Origin: Alistipes sp.
GTDB lineage: Bacteria; Bacteroidota; Bacteroidia; Bacteroidales; Rikenellaceae
Reading direction: 5' to 3'
Length of the DNA: 64,000 bases
Assembly (NCBI GenBank): GCA_017938765.1
Contig: JAGBAX010000028.1
Span: forward strand, 124,001-188,000
In this document: piece after piece, positions 1 through 9,584 of the stretch
Position numbering within the stretch: the first letter of the stretch is position 1
Layout: each line of letters opens with the position of its first letter
Translations under genes and position numbers: made by a program
Notes under the pieces: model-generated
Database searches by the model: none
What the model saw: only the letters and a program-made list of their open reading frames with translations
What the model was told of the DNA's origin: nothing

Positions 1-238
1 CTAAGGAATTCTAATGTTAGATAGCGCACAATAGCAGCAAATGACAATAAATGACAGCGGGCTAAAGCCCTTAATATTGCGCGCACAGCGCGCTATTCTA
101 TGTCATTGAGAGCGAAAGCCCTTGCTATTAAATGTCATTTACCACTACTCCGCTAAATCAAAGCACCCTCACTGCTCAATCAAAGTCGGGTCACCAAAGG
201 TGAGCCAACGGCTAACGGCTAACGGCTAATAGCATAAA
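1..238. other. intergenic region with small inverted repeats, no gene seen
   Basis: No credible coding frame is present. The stretch contains short dyads: GGGCTAAAGCCC near 59-70, GCGCGC/GCGCGC near 80-92, and several copies of TGTCATT or its complement (about 38-55, 104-110, 143-149) that can pair across the region. A heptad run follows at about 204-233. It lies downstream of the minus-strand lipoprotein gene that ends at 474. I cannot assign a function. Confidence 0.5.
204..233. repeat. heptad repeat (GGCTAAC/GGCTAAT type)
   Basis: About four consecutive 7-bp units of the form GGCTAAC or GGCTAAT. The same heptad family recurs in many intergenic regions of this window. Function unknown. Confidence 0.8.
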
Positions 239-300
239 CTAATTTTAAGTGTGGATTTACAACGCTCGGCATATAAAACAGCGAAGGGCTGTACTTGAGG
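239..300. repeat. partial copy of the nested-palindrome element
   Basis: This stretch repeats the left half of the complete element at 350-475: the outer-arm sequence CTAATTTTAAGTG, then ACAACGCTCGGC, then ACAGCGAAGGGCTGTAC. The right half is missing, so it looks like a decayed or truncated copy. Confidence 0.7.
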
Positions 301-349
301 TACCCAGTAAAAAAATTGATTGTAGGCGAGGTTTTACAACGCTCTGATA

Positions 350-475
350 AAAAACTAATTTTAAGTGCGGATTTACAACGCTCGGCTCAAAAAACAGCGA
401 AGGGCTGTACTAATCGTACTGCCCTTTGCTGGAGTTTGAGTTAGCGGCAGGAAATACCGCTTAAAATTAGTTTTT
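350..475 (-). repeat. nested-palindrome element, copy 1 (3' end of the 1496-residue lipoprotein gene)
   Basis: The outer arms 350-370 and 457-475 are inverted repeats of about 19 bp. The inner arms 395-405 and 421-431 pair with one mismatch around a loop containing GTACTAATCGTAC. Conserved frame words are ACAACGCTCGGC on the left and TTAGCGGCAG on the right. The right outer arm includes the stop codon of the upstream gene (474-476). Related elements are at 38190, 45414 and 58239. Confidence 0.8.
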
Positions 476-3400
476 AAGGTACGTAGTTGAAGTAAGCATT
501 ATCCTTCAAATAAACCTCCTTAGACTGGTGACCACCATAGATGTACTCTGAGAAGTTGTTCTCGTTGAGAACTACACCGTTTACAGAACCACCGACAGCA
601 GCAGCCTCAAGAACAAGCGCGTGCTCAAGGGTACAAGCTGTACCGATTGAAGAGAAGTGCTGTGTACCGAGGATAGCACCGATAGTTGACTCTGGGTGAG
701 TAGACTGGCTACTTACAGCACCACCGTTGATGTCTGCCTTAAGCTCACCGTAAATCATAGAACCGCAAACACCACCTACGTGTGCAATAACAGTCTCAGG
801 GTTGTCAGTGAGGAAGGATACAGTACCTACATTTGAGCTACCGTTGAGGAAGAATACGTAAGCGTCTGTATAACGGTTAGATGCCATCTTACCCATCACA
901 CCACCGAGGAATGCCTCTGAAGAAGCCTTGTTACACTTCAGTGTCACATTACCCATGTTAGAGCAAGAGTTGTAGTGAGGGTTGTAAGCATTTGCACCAG
1001 CACTTGCTACAGCACCACCTACGCAGATACCGCAGTTATCAGCATAACGCATAGAGCCCTCGTCAAGCTGAGTATTTGGAGTATCGCACTCTACATAGAT
1101 ATCACCCTGGTTGATAAGGAATGTGTTCTCACAACCTACAGCGATATTACACTGAGTGAAGCAGAGCAGACCACCAACACAGAAGTAGTCAATAGCATTT
1201 GTTGTACCAGCAATCTCAGTCTCCCAGTTCTTGTTAGAGTACTCGCCAGTAATGAATGGGTCGTAGTGTACAGCGTAAACTGTAATATCACCCTCATTAG
1301 TCAGACGGTTGAGGCTAGCCCACTGTGTACGACCTACACCACCAGAGAGTGCGAAGGTGTGTACTACTGCAGGGTCACCTGGCTCACCAACGTTGATGTT
1401 ACCATAGTTAGTACAGTTGTTGATGTTACCAAATACGTTAGTAATGTTGGTATCAACACGGTTTGTAGCATAACCAGCGATAGCACCAATATAGAATGTA
1501 CCGATATGACGCTCAACGTTCTTATCAACAACAATCTCACCGTAGTTCTGGCAGTTTGTAACCTCATAACCTGCAGCACGACCGATAAATCCACCGATAG
1601 TAGTGTAACGGTAGTAAGCGTGGGACATCTTTGATGTTGTACCAACAGGATACTCTGACTGAGTTACATTGTAGATGTGAATCTTACCATAGTTCTTACA
1701 GCCAGACATATGAGAGATAGCATCAAGGTCAGTTGGAGCACCAGAAGCCTCACCGATGAATGCGCCGATATAGATGTTATCGTTTGAGTGCTCACCGAAG
1801 ATGTTGATTGCACCGTAGTTAGTACAGTTCTCAATGTTACCTGTAGCCTCGTGGTCTGAACCCTCAGAGATAACACCTGCATTTACGAGGAATGACCAGC
1901 ACTGAGTCTGAGCAGTGTACTCAGAGAGTGAAATACGAAGCTCACAGCTCTCGTCAAATACCACGTTAGAGATTGTGTTACCATAAACAAGGTTGCGGAA
2001 CAGTGACTTGTTAGGAACATCAACAAGAAGGTTCTTGATAGGCACACCACCACCGTTGAAGTTCTCGTTAAGGTTTACATCTGGCCAGTTAGCCATCACG
2101 ATGCCGCTCATATCAATAACACCACCGTTAGCCTCAGTAGCTACGAAACCGTAGTCACCGTCAAGGTTACGATACTTAGCCATATCCTCGCCACTCTTAC
2201 CTGCTGCAAGGTCAGATACGAAGTTGAGGAATGTAGCACCAGAGTCAATACCAGTTGTTACCACATCTGGAGCGAGGGTCTTAGTGCAATCATCAAGGTT
2301 TACAAGGTGCTTAGTAACATTACCAGCAACATAGTCAGCTGCAGGAAGCTCTACAGTGTAGTAGTATGCACCAGCATAGATATCTGCAGTGATTGTGCGC
2401 TGCTCTGCTGCCCAAACGCCGAGGTATACATTTGCTGCATCGTACTCGTTATCTGGAATGATGATAGCCTTGTCTGCTACTGCCTCAACGGTTGAGAGCG
2501 GATTGAGCTCTGCAACATCCTGACGGCTGTAGAGGTTTACAGTATGTGAACCAGCGATATTGTTACCACGAATGACAACCTTTGAAATCTTGTCGTTCAT
2601 CTTAGTCTTTGAGTAAACACCAAGCTGAAGAACTGAAGAGACAATCTGCATATCGCAACGCATCATACGAGTTGTACGGTAGCTCTGGTCGTTAACCATA
2701 ATCATTGGAGTAGAGTCAAGAACAAGAGCATCGTCTGTAATGCGCTGTGCTGTAGGCACTGAGAGTGAGATATCGCCAGCAGCAGCGTCGTTAGAAGCAT
2801 CGTATGGGCTATATACATAGACGGCCTTACCAGCATCGCCAGTGTTAGGGTTTGTACCTACGAACTGGTTGCTACCAGAGGTAGTTGAGCGGAGGTTGTT
2901 TGTTGTACCTGCATACAGACCAAGAACAGCGTTGTTAGAGAAGTAAACATCACCACCGGTATAGTACTGCTGTGCGCCGAAGTCATTTACAAGAGTAAGG
3001 AACTTATAGCCATCAGAAGAGTCTACAACCTGACCGCAACCTGCAAAGCGGAAGTTTGCAGTATTACGCAGATAGTTAGTACCGTTGTGGTCTACCTTAT
3101 TGATACGCTGGTAGTTAGTTGAGTTACATGGACCGCAAGTAAGGTTAGAAACCAGACGCAGACGCAAGAAGTAGTAACCATCCTCCATAGCATCAGGGAA
3201 GTTGATAATTACCTTATCTGGGTCAGTAGTGCAAACCTTTGAGCTCTTACCACCCATAAAGCCCTCAGAGTGGGTAATTACACCCTTCCAGTAACCTGCA
3301 GGAGATGATGCACTACCGATTGGAATACCTGATGAGTTCTTTGGAATATCTACATCATTTGGCACCTCTATATCTACAAGGTTCCACTGTGTCCAGTCAA

Positions 3401-4964
3401 GAGAGTCATAGAAAGCATCCTTCTCTGGATCATCAAGCATAATGATTGGACGGCCGTTGAGCTTATACTCGTCAGCAGTACACTGTGCCCACTCAAAGAT
3501 GTGATACTTACCACCTGCATCAGTACCCATAAATGAGAACTCACAAGCAAGGTTAGTATTTGCAGCAGCGTTGTGTACAGGGATAGTCCAAATCCAGTAG
3601 TCACCCTCGTACATACCAGTAATCTTTGGAGAAGAGGATGTTACGAGCATACCGTCGTTACCTGCACGCTTCTTAACGATAGAAGCCTCAGTACCCATAA
3701 TAAACTGTACGTTTGCAGATGTCTGAAGGGCTGTAGAGAACTCTACTGGCTCCTCCTTCTCATATGCACCAGACTCCTCTGAAAGAACGATTGCGAATGC
3801 CTCCCAGTTGTCACCCTTAGTCTCACCCTGCTTCAGGTCGTTGAACTTGAAGTTTACAGGAAGACCGATAATATCTGAACCAAGCTCAATAAGAGGGAAG
3901 ATATTGTCAGATGGATCGTACTCTGAGAAGAAGATATCGTCAATACGGTAAACATCCTCAGAAGTATTCTCAAAGCGGAAGTAGAGAATCTTGCTCACAT
4001 TTGGAGCGATAGAGAAGTCAAATGTATTGAGTGACCAATCATTTGTTGGGTGCTCAGTGTGGATATACTCCATCTCTGCCCAGTTATTGTTGTCGTGAGA
4101 GATGTAGAGCTTAAGGTCGTTAGTGCTAAAGCGACCGTCGCAGTTCTTTGCACCAAATGAGAGGTAGAAGTCAGTCTTATCCTGATTGTTGAAGTTACGG
4201 ATATCGAAGTGACCAGCACCGTCAATCATAATATTTGCGCCACCAGAAGCCTCAAGGTCAAACTGAACATCGTAATACTTCTTTGACTGATCGTCTACAG
4301 AGGCGTATACGTTGTCAGAAGATGCGTAAGCATAAGCATAGAGGTCACCGGCAGTAGCTACACCGTTGTAAGACTTGCTACCATCAGCGTTTGCAAATGT
4401 GTAGAACTTAACAAGGGTGTTCTCCTTAATCATGTCACCACCGAAGTCATCCTGAACGAATACAAGGCGGCTCTCGTTAAGGTTGGTCTTAGGACCACGC
4501 TGACGAACATGAACTGTATATGTAGTCTCGCGAGTCTTGAACACTACAGAAGCAGTACGATCCTCACCACTATTCTCACCCATAGTAAGATATACATTGG
4601 TTACAGATGTTGCAGGCTGCGGACCTCCGAGAGGAGAGACCTCAAGCCAAGGCTCAATCTCAGTAACCTCGCCAGTCTCTGGATTAGTAACAGTAGTCTG
4701 GTCGTACTCTACAGATACGGTCCAGTATACGCTAGAGTTTACCTCAAGATAAGGCACTGTACCGGTTGTACCGACACCGAGCTTATTGAGCACCAACTCC
4801 TGTGACTGGTCAGCAGCATCCCACTGTGCCTCACCAGTAGAGTAGTCAATGTCAAACGGAACGAAAGTACTCTCGTCGTTCGTTTGACTGGTAGTACAAG
4901 CAAAGGCGAACATAGCTACCGCAAATGCTGCTACCAAGTTGAAAAGTTTTCTTAAAGTTTTCAT
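474..4964 (-). CDS. large surface lipoprotein with BACON-like N-terminus and C-terminal NYG-type repeats
   Basis: 1496 residues. The N-terminus is a lipoprotein signal with lipobox AFAC, cysteine about residue 23. Residues about 80-160 resemble a BACON domain (WLEVSP, then a RTASVVF-like strand, ending VRQRG). Residues about 165-350 look like a jelly-roll or carbohydrate-binding type beta domain. The C-terminal third (about 1050-1400) carries repeated modules with GGFIGRAAG-like and NYGxI motifs, resembling GLUG-type beta-helix repeats. It is the last gene of the SusC/SusD operon, 17 bp after the phosphoesterase gene, so it likely acts as a SusE/F-like or adhesive surface protein. Ligand unknown. 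The stop codon lies inside a palindromic element. Confidence 0.75.
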   Translation of the reverse strand: MKTLRKLFNLVAAFAVAMFAFACTTSQTNDESTFVPFDIDYSTGEAQWDAADQSQELVLNKLGVGTTGTVPYLEVNSSVYWTVSVEYDQTTVTNPETGEVTEIEPWLEVSPLGGPQPATSVTNVYLTMGENSGEDRTASVVFKTRETTYTVHVRQRGPKTNLNESRLVFVQDDFGGDMIKENTLVKFYTFANADGSKSYNGVATAGDLYAYAYASSDNVYASVDDQSKKYYDVQFDLEASGGANIMIDGAGHFDIRNFNNQDKTDFYLSFGAKNCDGRFSTNDLKLYISHDNNNWAEMEYIHTEHPTNDWSLNTFDFSIAPNVSKILYFRFENTSEDVYRIDDIFFSEYDPSDNIFPLIELGSDIIGLPVNFKFNDLKQGETKGDNWEAFAIVLSEESGAYEKEEPVEFSTALQTSANVQFIMGTEASIVKKRAGNDGMLVTSSSPKITGMYEGDYWIWTIPVHNAAANTNLACEFSFMGTDAGGKYHIFEWAQCTADEYKLNGRPIIMLDDPEKDAFYDSLDWTQWNLVDIEVPNDVDIPKNSSGIPIGSASSPAGYWKGVITHSEGFMGGKSSKVCTTDPDKVIINFPDAMEDGYYFLRLRLVSNLTCGPCNSTNYQRINKVDHNGTNYLRNTANFRFAGCGQVVDSSDGYKFLTLVNDFGAQQYYTGGDVYFSNNAVLGLYAGTTNNLRSTTSGSNQFVGTNPNTGDAGKAVYVYSPYDASNDAAAGDISLSVPTAQRITDDALVLDSTPMIMVNDQSYRTTRMMRCDMQIVSSVLQLGVYSKTKMNDKISKVVIRGNNIAGSHTVNLYSRQDVAELNPLSTVEAVADKAIIIPDNEYDAANVYLGVWAAEQRTITADIYAGAYYYTVELPAADYVAGNVTKHLVNLDDCTKTLAPDVVTTGIDSGATFLNFVSDLAAGKSGEDMAKYRNLDGDYGFVATEANGGVIDMSGIVMANWPDVNLNENFNGGGVPIKNLLVDVPNKSLFRNLVYGNTISNVVFDESCELRISLSEYTAQTQCWSFLVNAGVISEGSDHEATGNIENCTNYGAINIFGEHSNDNIYIGAFIGEASGAPTDLDAISHMSGCKNYGKIHIYNVTQSEYPVGTTSKMSHAYYRYTTIGGFIGRAAGYEVTNCQNYGEIVVDKNVERHIGTFYIGAIAGYATNRVDTNITNVFGNINNCTNYGNINVGEPGDPAVVHTFALSGGVGRTQWASLNRLTNEGDITVYAVHYDPFITGEYSNKNWETEIAGTTNAIDYFCVGGLLCFTQCNIAVGCENTFLINQGDIYVECDTPNTQLDEGSMRYADNCGICVGGAVASAGANAYNPHYNSCSNMGNVTLKCNKASSEAFLGGVMGKMASNRYTDAYVFFLNGSSNVGTVSFLTDNPETVIAHVGGVCGSMIYGELKADINGGAVSSQSTHPESTIGAILGTQHFSSIGTACTLEHALVLEAAAVGGSVNGVVLNENNFSEYIYGGHQSKEVYLKDNAYFNYVP

Positions 4965-4981
4965 ATTGTTAGGTATTTTTA

Positions 4982-7099
4982 TTATTCAAGTGTCCAAGTA
5001 TTGTCAATCTTACTACCATCGTAGAACTTCTTAGGACGCTCCATAGTCTCCTGATATACTCTGCCGAAACGGTCCTTAACCTTAATAATCAAGGTTGTAT
5101 TCGGTGCAGAGGCTGTTACGCGGAACATATGGTTGAAGGCTGTTGAGCTACAAGAGTTTGCAGAGAAAGACTTCTTCTCCTGAACACCGTAGACATAAAT
5201 CTCTCCTGCAAGAGCCATCAACGGGTCACGAACTGTACCGTTGAGCTGCTCAACATCAAGTGGCTTGCCGTTCTCGGTAACTGTAATATCCCAGTCGCCA
5301 TAAGAGCCGTACTTACCATTCTCATAACCCCATACATTGATCCATACAGTGTTATCAGCCTCCTCATATCCATACTGCTTCTTGTTGATATTAACTGTAT
5401 TATTACCACCATTAGCAGTATTAACATATGAGCCTGCGGTGATAAACTTCTGTGCAGGGCCGTAGCTATCATAGTACTTCTTCACCTCATTCATATCGTA
5501 GCTCTTGAACTGCTTTGTTGCAGGCTCACCCACAAACTTATAGCGCCAAGTACGATTTGTTCCACTAACCTCGTATACATAGTAACAAGATGGAGTACCA
5601 TCTGCGCAGAGGTTAATAGCTCCAGACTTGCTGTTTGTACCACCTGTACGCTGGCTTGAGTTCCACCAAACACCACAAACGGCGCCGATGTTATGCTCGT
5701 ACATATTTGTACCATAGCCAGGAACTGGACGGAAACGAGTCTGATGTGTATGACCAGTAATGAAGTTTACATCCTTATAGTCCTTGAACAAGTCCACAAA
5801 GTTCTTCCAGCTTGTAGAGCTTGTAAACTCCGTGTTACGGCCGCTACCAGTCCAGTTTACCAGTGGAATGTGCAATCCGACAACAATTGGAGTATCCTTG
5901 CTCACATACTTCAAATCCTTCTCAACCCATGTAACCATATCCTGACGGAAGTCAGCGTAGTAGTTACACTCGCCCATAAGTGGGTCGTTGACAGAATTGG
6001 AACCTCCGAACTCGTTCACATAGATAATATCATCCAAAAGCATATAGTGAACCTTACCGAAGTTCATTGCCACGTGTGTAGGGCCAACCATCTTACGATA
6101 TGGGCCTGAAGCACGAAGGTCAACATCCTCTCCTGCTGGAGTGTGTCCGTCGTGGTCGTGGTTACCAAGGGTAGACCAAACCTGACATGGAAGACCGCTG
6201 ATGTAGTCCGATGGATGGTGTGTAAGAGACTCTGCCCAACCAATATCGTTCTTATACCAGTGTACGTCGTGCGCAAAGTCGCCCAAATTGAGGCAATATA
6301 CATTGCTCTTGCCTGTATAGTCTGCGATAAGCTCCTTTACAAAGCCATCACGGAACTGTGTACAGTCATTTGGAGACAAGCTACGATTGGTAAGGTGGAT
6401 ATCAGTTGCCACAAGCACTGTATGGTCGTCTGTAGACTGCTTGATAAGCTCAAAGTTGTACTGCTCCTCATTAGCTGTATCGGCAGAGGTCTGTGACCAG
6501 TACTTTGGCATACCACCCTGTGTAGGCACGTTGTAGCCTGAAGGGAGAATCACATAGACAACCTCGTAGGTCTTACGAGATTTGAGCCAATAGTGACCAT
6601 CCGCATTTGTCTCGGTAATCTCAACGCCATCTGTGACAAGTACGCCCTTAACACCCTTATTGCCGCAGTAGACCATACCCTTAAGGTTGTAACCATCCTT
6701 GCTCGGAACCTTGTTATCAACGCTCTGAACAGTGACATTTGTGGTAAACAACTCCTGAGTCTGCTCTCCACGACGAAGTGTAAGAGTATACTTTCCATCA
6801 ACAATCTCATTTGGCACAGCAAAACGGAACCAACTTGTGCTAAGACGAGTAATCGCGCACTCAAAGGTCTTGCTGCCCTCCATTACAAGAATATCGGTCT
6901 GCTCTGCGCCAGTAGCGGTAATACGGTAGTCACCACCTGGGGTAAGAAGCATAGATGCCTCTGACTTAACATTGGTAACAAGCGCACTGCTACCACCACC
7001 TGGCTCGTCAGTTCCACCGGAGCCGCCACAAGCGACAGCTCCAGCAAGAACTGCTAAACAGAGGAGTATATTCAATATATAACTCTTGATGTTTTTCAT
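4982..7099 (-). CDS. calcineurin-like metallophosphoesterase lipoprotein
   Basis: 705 residues from the ATG at 7099; an upstream TTG at 7105 is less likely. The signal peptide ends in lipobox AVAC followed by a Gly/Ser-rich tether, so the protein is membrane anchored, probably surface exposed. Residues about 40-190 contain beta-rich regions including a carboxypeptidase-regulatory-like segment. The catalytic domain shows the metallophosphoesterase motif series ATDIHL, LGDFAHD, LGNHDHD, VGLHIP and GHTH, all metal ligands present. A beta-rich C-terminal domain follows. The family hydrolyses phosphomonoesters or diesters; the substrate here is unknown. Its position inside a SusC/SusD operon suggests removal of phosphoryl groups from an imported polymer or nutrient. 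Confidence 0.85.
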   Translation of the reverse strand: MKNIKSYILNILLCLAVLAGAVACGGSGGTDEPGGGSSALVTNVKSEASMLLTPGGDYRITATGAEQTDILVMEGSKTFECAITRLSTSWFRFAVPNEIVDGKYTLTLRRGEQTQELFTTNVTVQSVDNKVPSKDGYNLKGMVYCGNKGVKGVLVTDGVEITETNADGHYWLKSRKTYEVVYVILPSGYNVPTQGGMPKYWSQTSADTANEEQYNFELIKQSTDDHTVLVATDIHLTNRSLSPNDCTQFRDGFVKELIADYTGKSNVYCLNLGDFAHDVHWYKNDIGWAESLTHHPSDYISGLPCQVWSTLGNHDHDGHTPAGEDVDLRASGPYRKMVGPTHVAMNFGKVHYMLLDDIIYVNEFGGSNSVNDPLMGECNYYADFRQDMVTWVEKDLKYVSKDTPIVVGLHIPLVNWTGSGRNTEFTSSTSWKNFVDLFKDYKDVNFITGHTHQTRFRPVPGYGTNMYEHNIGAVCGVWWNSSQRTGGTNSKSGAINLCADGTPSCYYVYEVSGTNRTWRYKFVGEPATKQFKSYDMNEVKKYYDSYGPAQKFITAGSYVNTANGGNNTVNINKKQYGYEEADNTVWINVWGYENGKYGSYGDWDITVTENGKPLDVEQLNGTVRDPLMALAGEIYVYGVQEKKSFSANSCSSTAFNHMFRVTASAPNTTLIIKVKDRFGRVYQETMERPKKFYDGSKIDNTWTLE

Positions 7100-7137
7100 T
7101 TTCAATAACTTGAAAAATAGTCTAATGCTTTATCAAC

Positions 7138-7896
7138 TTACATTGCAGCCTGCTTTACAGTAACTACGATGTTATTGTTACCATTTGTATTCTGATATAC
7201 TGTGATAGTACCCTGACGCTCCTCGCCAGTAGTATTTGCCTCAACAGAGATATCAAACTTAGCCTTAGTAACGTTAGAGACCTTAATCCACTCTACTGGG
7301 TCACCATTCGCATCATCATCAATTCGTGCGCTCCAAGCTACATTTGAGTCAAGCGGAATAGTCTTAACAAGCTCTTTTCCAGCGTTCTCACCATCCTCAT
7401 ACTTGCCAGAAGCAGTAAAGCTCTGAACCTGAAGGAATGGCTGGATATAGAACTGTGTGTTAGGAGCCTTATCCTGCTCGATGTCAATAGTCTGGATAAC
7501 CTGACCGTGAGAAACGATGTTTACCTTAGCATAGCGTGTATCGCCCTGACGAGAGTTAGCCTGGAAGTTGAGTGTGAAGCGACCGTCGTAGTTACCCTCG
7601 CTTGGCCAGCTTGTAATCCACTCATACTCTGGGTCATAGCACTCTGAATAGTCTGGTACAATCTGCCACTCATCTGCATTTGTATACATATCGTATGTTA
7701 CAGATACTGCATAGGTCTCACCGATATAACCATCGGTTGTTACCAACAGACGGGTATCAGTAGTGCCTGTACCACCGAACTTTACATAGATATCTCCACT
7801 CTCTCCCTCGCAAATATATGGAGTCTCCTCCTTACAAGCTGCAAAGGCAATTACACTAAGAGCGAGTATCGCAAAATATTTTAAACTCTTTTTCAT
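7138..7896 (-). CDS. BACON-domain-like lipoprotein of the SusCD operon
   Basis: 252 residues from ATG 7896 (residues MKKSLKYF); a longer reading frame would overlap the susD 3' end without a signal peptide. The lipobox is AFAAC with cysteine near residue 20. Two Ig-like beta segments follow; the C-terminal one (about 180-252) has the BACON pattern, with WSARI, EWIKV, GERQGTITVYQ-like strands and a final VTVKQ. It sits 20 bp after susD. Likely a surface glycan-binding or accessory lipoprotein in the SusE position. No catalytic motif is visible. Confidence 0.75.
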   Translation of the reverse strand: MKKSLKYFAILALSVIAFAACKEETPYICEGESGDIYVKFGGTGTTDTRLLVTTDGYIGETYAVSVTYDMYTNADEWQIVPDYSECYDPEYEWITSWPSEGNYDGRFTLNFQANSRQGDTRYAKVNIVSHGQVIQTIDIEQDKAPNTQFYIQPFLQVQSFTASGKYEDGENAGKELVKTIPLDSNVAWSARIDDDANGDPVEWIKVSNVTKAKFDISVEANTTGEERQGTITVYQNTNGNNNIVVTVKQAAM

Positions 7897-7916
7897 ATCT
7901 GTTTCGCTTTTTAGAA

Positions 7917-9563
7917 TTAACGAATCTCCTTTGCAAGACCTGCCTCGCTCCACCATACTGGAGTCAGCATATTGTCGGCACCGTCGTAGTATGTATTACG
8001 CAATGTCTCAACAACTGCAGCATAGTTATCTGGGTTGGTAGTCTTGGTTGTTGTTGGATACTCAAGTCGGAGCGGCAGAACACCGTTGTTCAGTGTACCT
8101 GTACCGATTGTGAGCTTAGGGTAGCCAGTACGACGGTAGTCGTTCCAAGCCTCGGTCATAATACGGAAGTTTGCGATATACTTCTGCTCCATAATGCACT
8201 CAAGACCGTTCTTGATATCAAATGGAACTGATGTATTGATGAAGTTATCAATAGAAGCATCGTCAAGAATTGGCTGAAGCTCAATGTGGTTGTAGTTGTC
8301 ATACATTGGCTCAACAGCTGCGAAGTTACGATATGCGCTATTGATGTTACGACCATTCTGACCGAAGTAGTTTACATAGAGGTCACGCCAGAACTCGATA
8401 GAAGCACGAACACCCTTGTTGTACCACTCTGTTACGCGAGCCTCACCACCTGCGATAGCTGCCCAGTGGTCATCATCGTTACGAAGGTAAGCCTCTGCAA
8501 GGATAAAGCAAACCTCATCGTAGTTCATAAATGATACTGGAAGCTTATAGCTGATGAAAATCTCGTAGTTCATAATTGGGTAACCTGCAGTAGCGGTATC
8601 GTCACCTGGCATACCTGACTGTACACCCATCCAAGCGATTGACTGGCTCCAAGGAATGAACCAAATCCACTTACGAGGGTCGTTCTTACCATTCATAAGG
8701 CCGATGAAGAACTCTGCACCACGGTGACCAGAGAGTGTTGACTGCTGGTAACCACCCCAGTTGTTCTGGTTTGGAGACTCACCAGAGAACTTAACCACTG
8801 CATTGTCCTCATAAGAGGTCATGATAGGGTACTTTGTTGGGTTGTCAATAATCTTCTTAATCCACTGAGCTACAGACTCACCAAGCAGAATCTCCATATC
8901 AGTTGAACGGTTAGACAGACGCATAAGGATACGGAGCATCAGAGAGTTAGTAAACTTCTGCCACTTCTTTGTATCGCCATTATAGAGCTTATCCTTACCA
9001 GTGTTGCTCAGATTCATAGAGGTCTTGTAGAGGCTATTTGCATAGTCAAGGTCCTTAATGAGCTGCGCGTAAATATCCTTTGGAGCGTCAAACTTTGGCT
9101 TGTTGATGTTCTGATCACGAAGCTGGAATGCCTCAGAGAAAGGAACATAACCGAAGATAGCTGTGAGCTGATCCATCCAGAATGCACGAAGGGTCAATGC
9201 TACTGCCTGATAGTTCTCATCCTCAATCTTTACAGCAAGCTGATACATATGGTCTGCATTAGCTGCCCAACGAGCTGGGTTGTTCCAGCAGTTTGCAACA
9301 TATGAAGGAGCGATGTAGTAACGGTGGATAACATTTGATGTTGAGCCTCCAGCACAAGTATACTGCATAAGCTCGGCAAATGTATCATAGAAACGCTGCT
9401 GATAGTTCAGTGCGCCATTACAGATGAGCTCATCCATCATATCGCACGGCTGAACAGTACCAACCTCAATCTGGTTTGGTGATACGTTATACTCCTCCAG
9501 AGTGCGGCACTGGCTGAAGGTGAGAATCACCAATAGAACCGATAAATATTTCAATGTTTTCAT
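7917..9563 (-). CDS. SusD/RagB-like nutrient-binding lipoprotein (SusD_2-type)
   Basis: 548 residues. The signal ends in lipobox FSQC (cysteine 19), followed by the family-typical YNVSPNQIEVG region. The helical, TPR-like body with the DMMDELICN and LTLRAFWMDQLTAIFGYVPFSEAF segments matches the SusD_2 group. SusD proteins form the lid on the SusC pore and capture the ligand at the outer membrane. It starts 21 bp after susC and is cotranscribed with it. The ligand cannot be read from sequence. Confidence 0.9.
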   Translation of the reverse strand: MKTLKYLSVLLVILTFSQCRTLEEYNVSPNQIEVGTVQPCDMMDELICNGALNYQQRFYDTFAELMQYTCAGGSTSNVIHRYYIAPSYVANCWNNPARWAANADHMYQLAVKIEDENYQAVALTLRAFWMDQLTAIFGYVPFSEAFQLRDQNINKPKFDAPKDIYAQLIKDLDYANSLYKTSMNLSNTGKDKLYNGDTKKWQKFTNSLMLRILMRLSNRSTDMEILLGESVAQWIKKIIDNPTKYPIMTSYEDNAVVKFSGESPNQNNWGGYQQSTLSGHRGAEFFIGLMNGKNDPRKWIWFIPWSQSIAWMGVQSGMPGDDTATAGYPIMNYEIFISYKLPVSFMNYDEVCFILAEAYLRNDDDHWAAIAGGEARVTEWYNKGVRASIEFWRDLYVNYFGQNGRNINSAYRNFAAVEPMYDNYNHIELQPILDDASIDNFINTSVPFDIKNGLECIMEQKYIANFRIMTEAWNDYRRTGYPKLTIGTGTLNNGVLPLRLEYPTTTKTTNPDNYAAVVETLRNTYYDGADNMLTPVWWSEAGLAKEIR

Positions 9564-9584
9564 ATTGTATACCTATATTTATTA

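Noticed and set aside
350-475. Integron attC site, because the palindromes include GTTAGC-like core words and variable stems
   Set aside because: The core words do not fit RYYYAAC/GTTRRRY, there is no integrase and no cassette array, and the copies are scattered at 3' ends of ordinary genes.
975-1634. Long plus-strand reading frame opposite the lipoprotein gene
   Set aside because: It mirrors the codon pattern of the minus-strand gene, has no promoter or ribosome-binding site and encodes a Thr/Val/Ser-rich low-complexity product.
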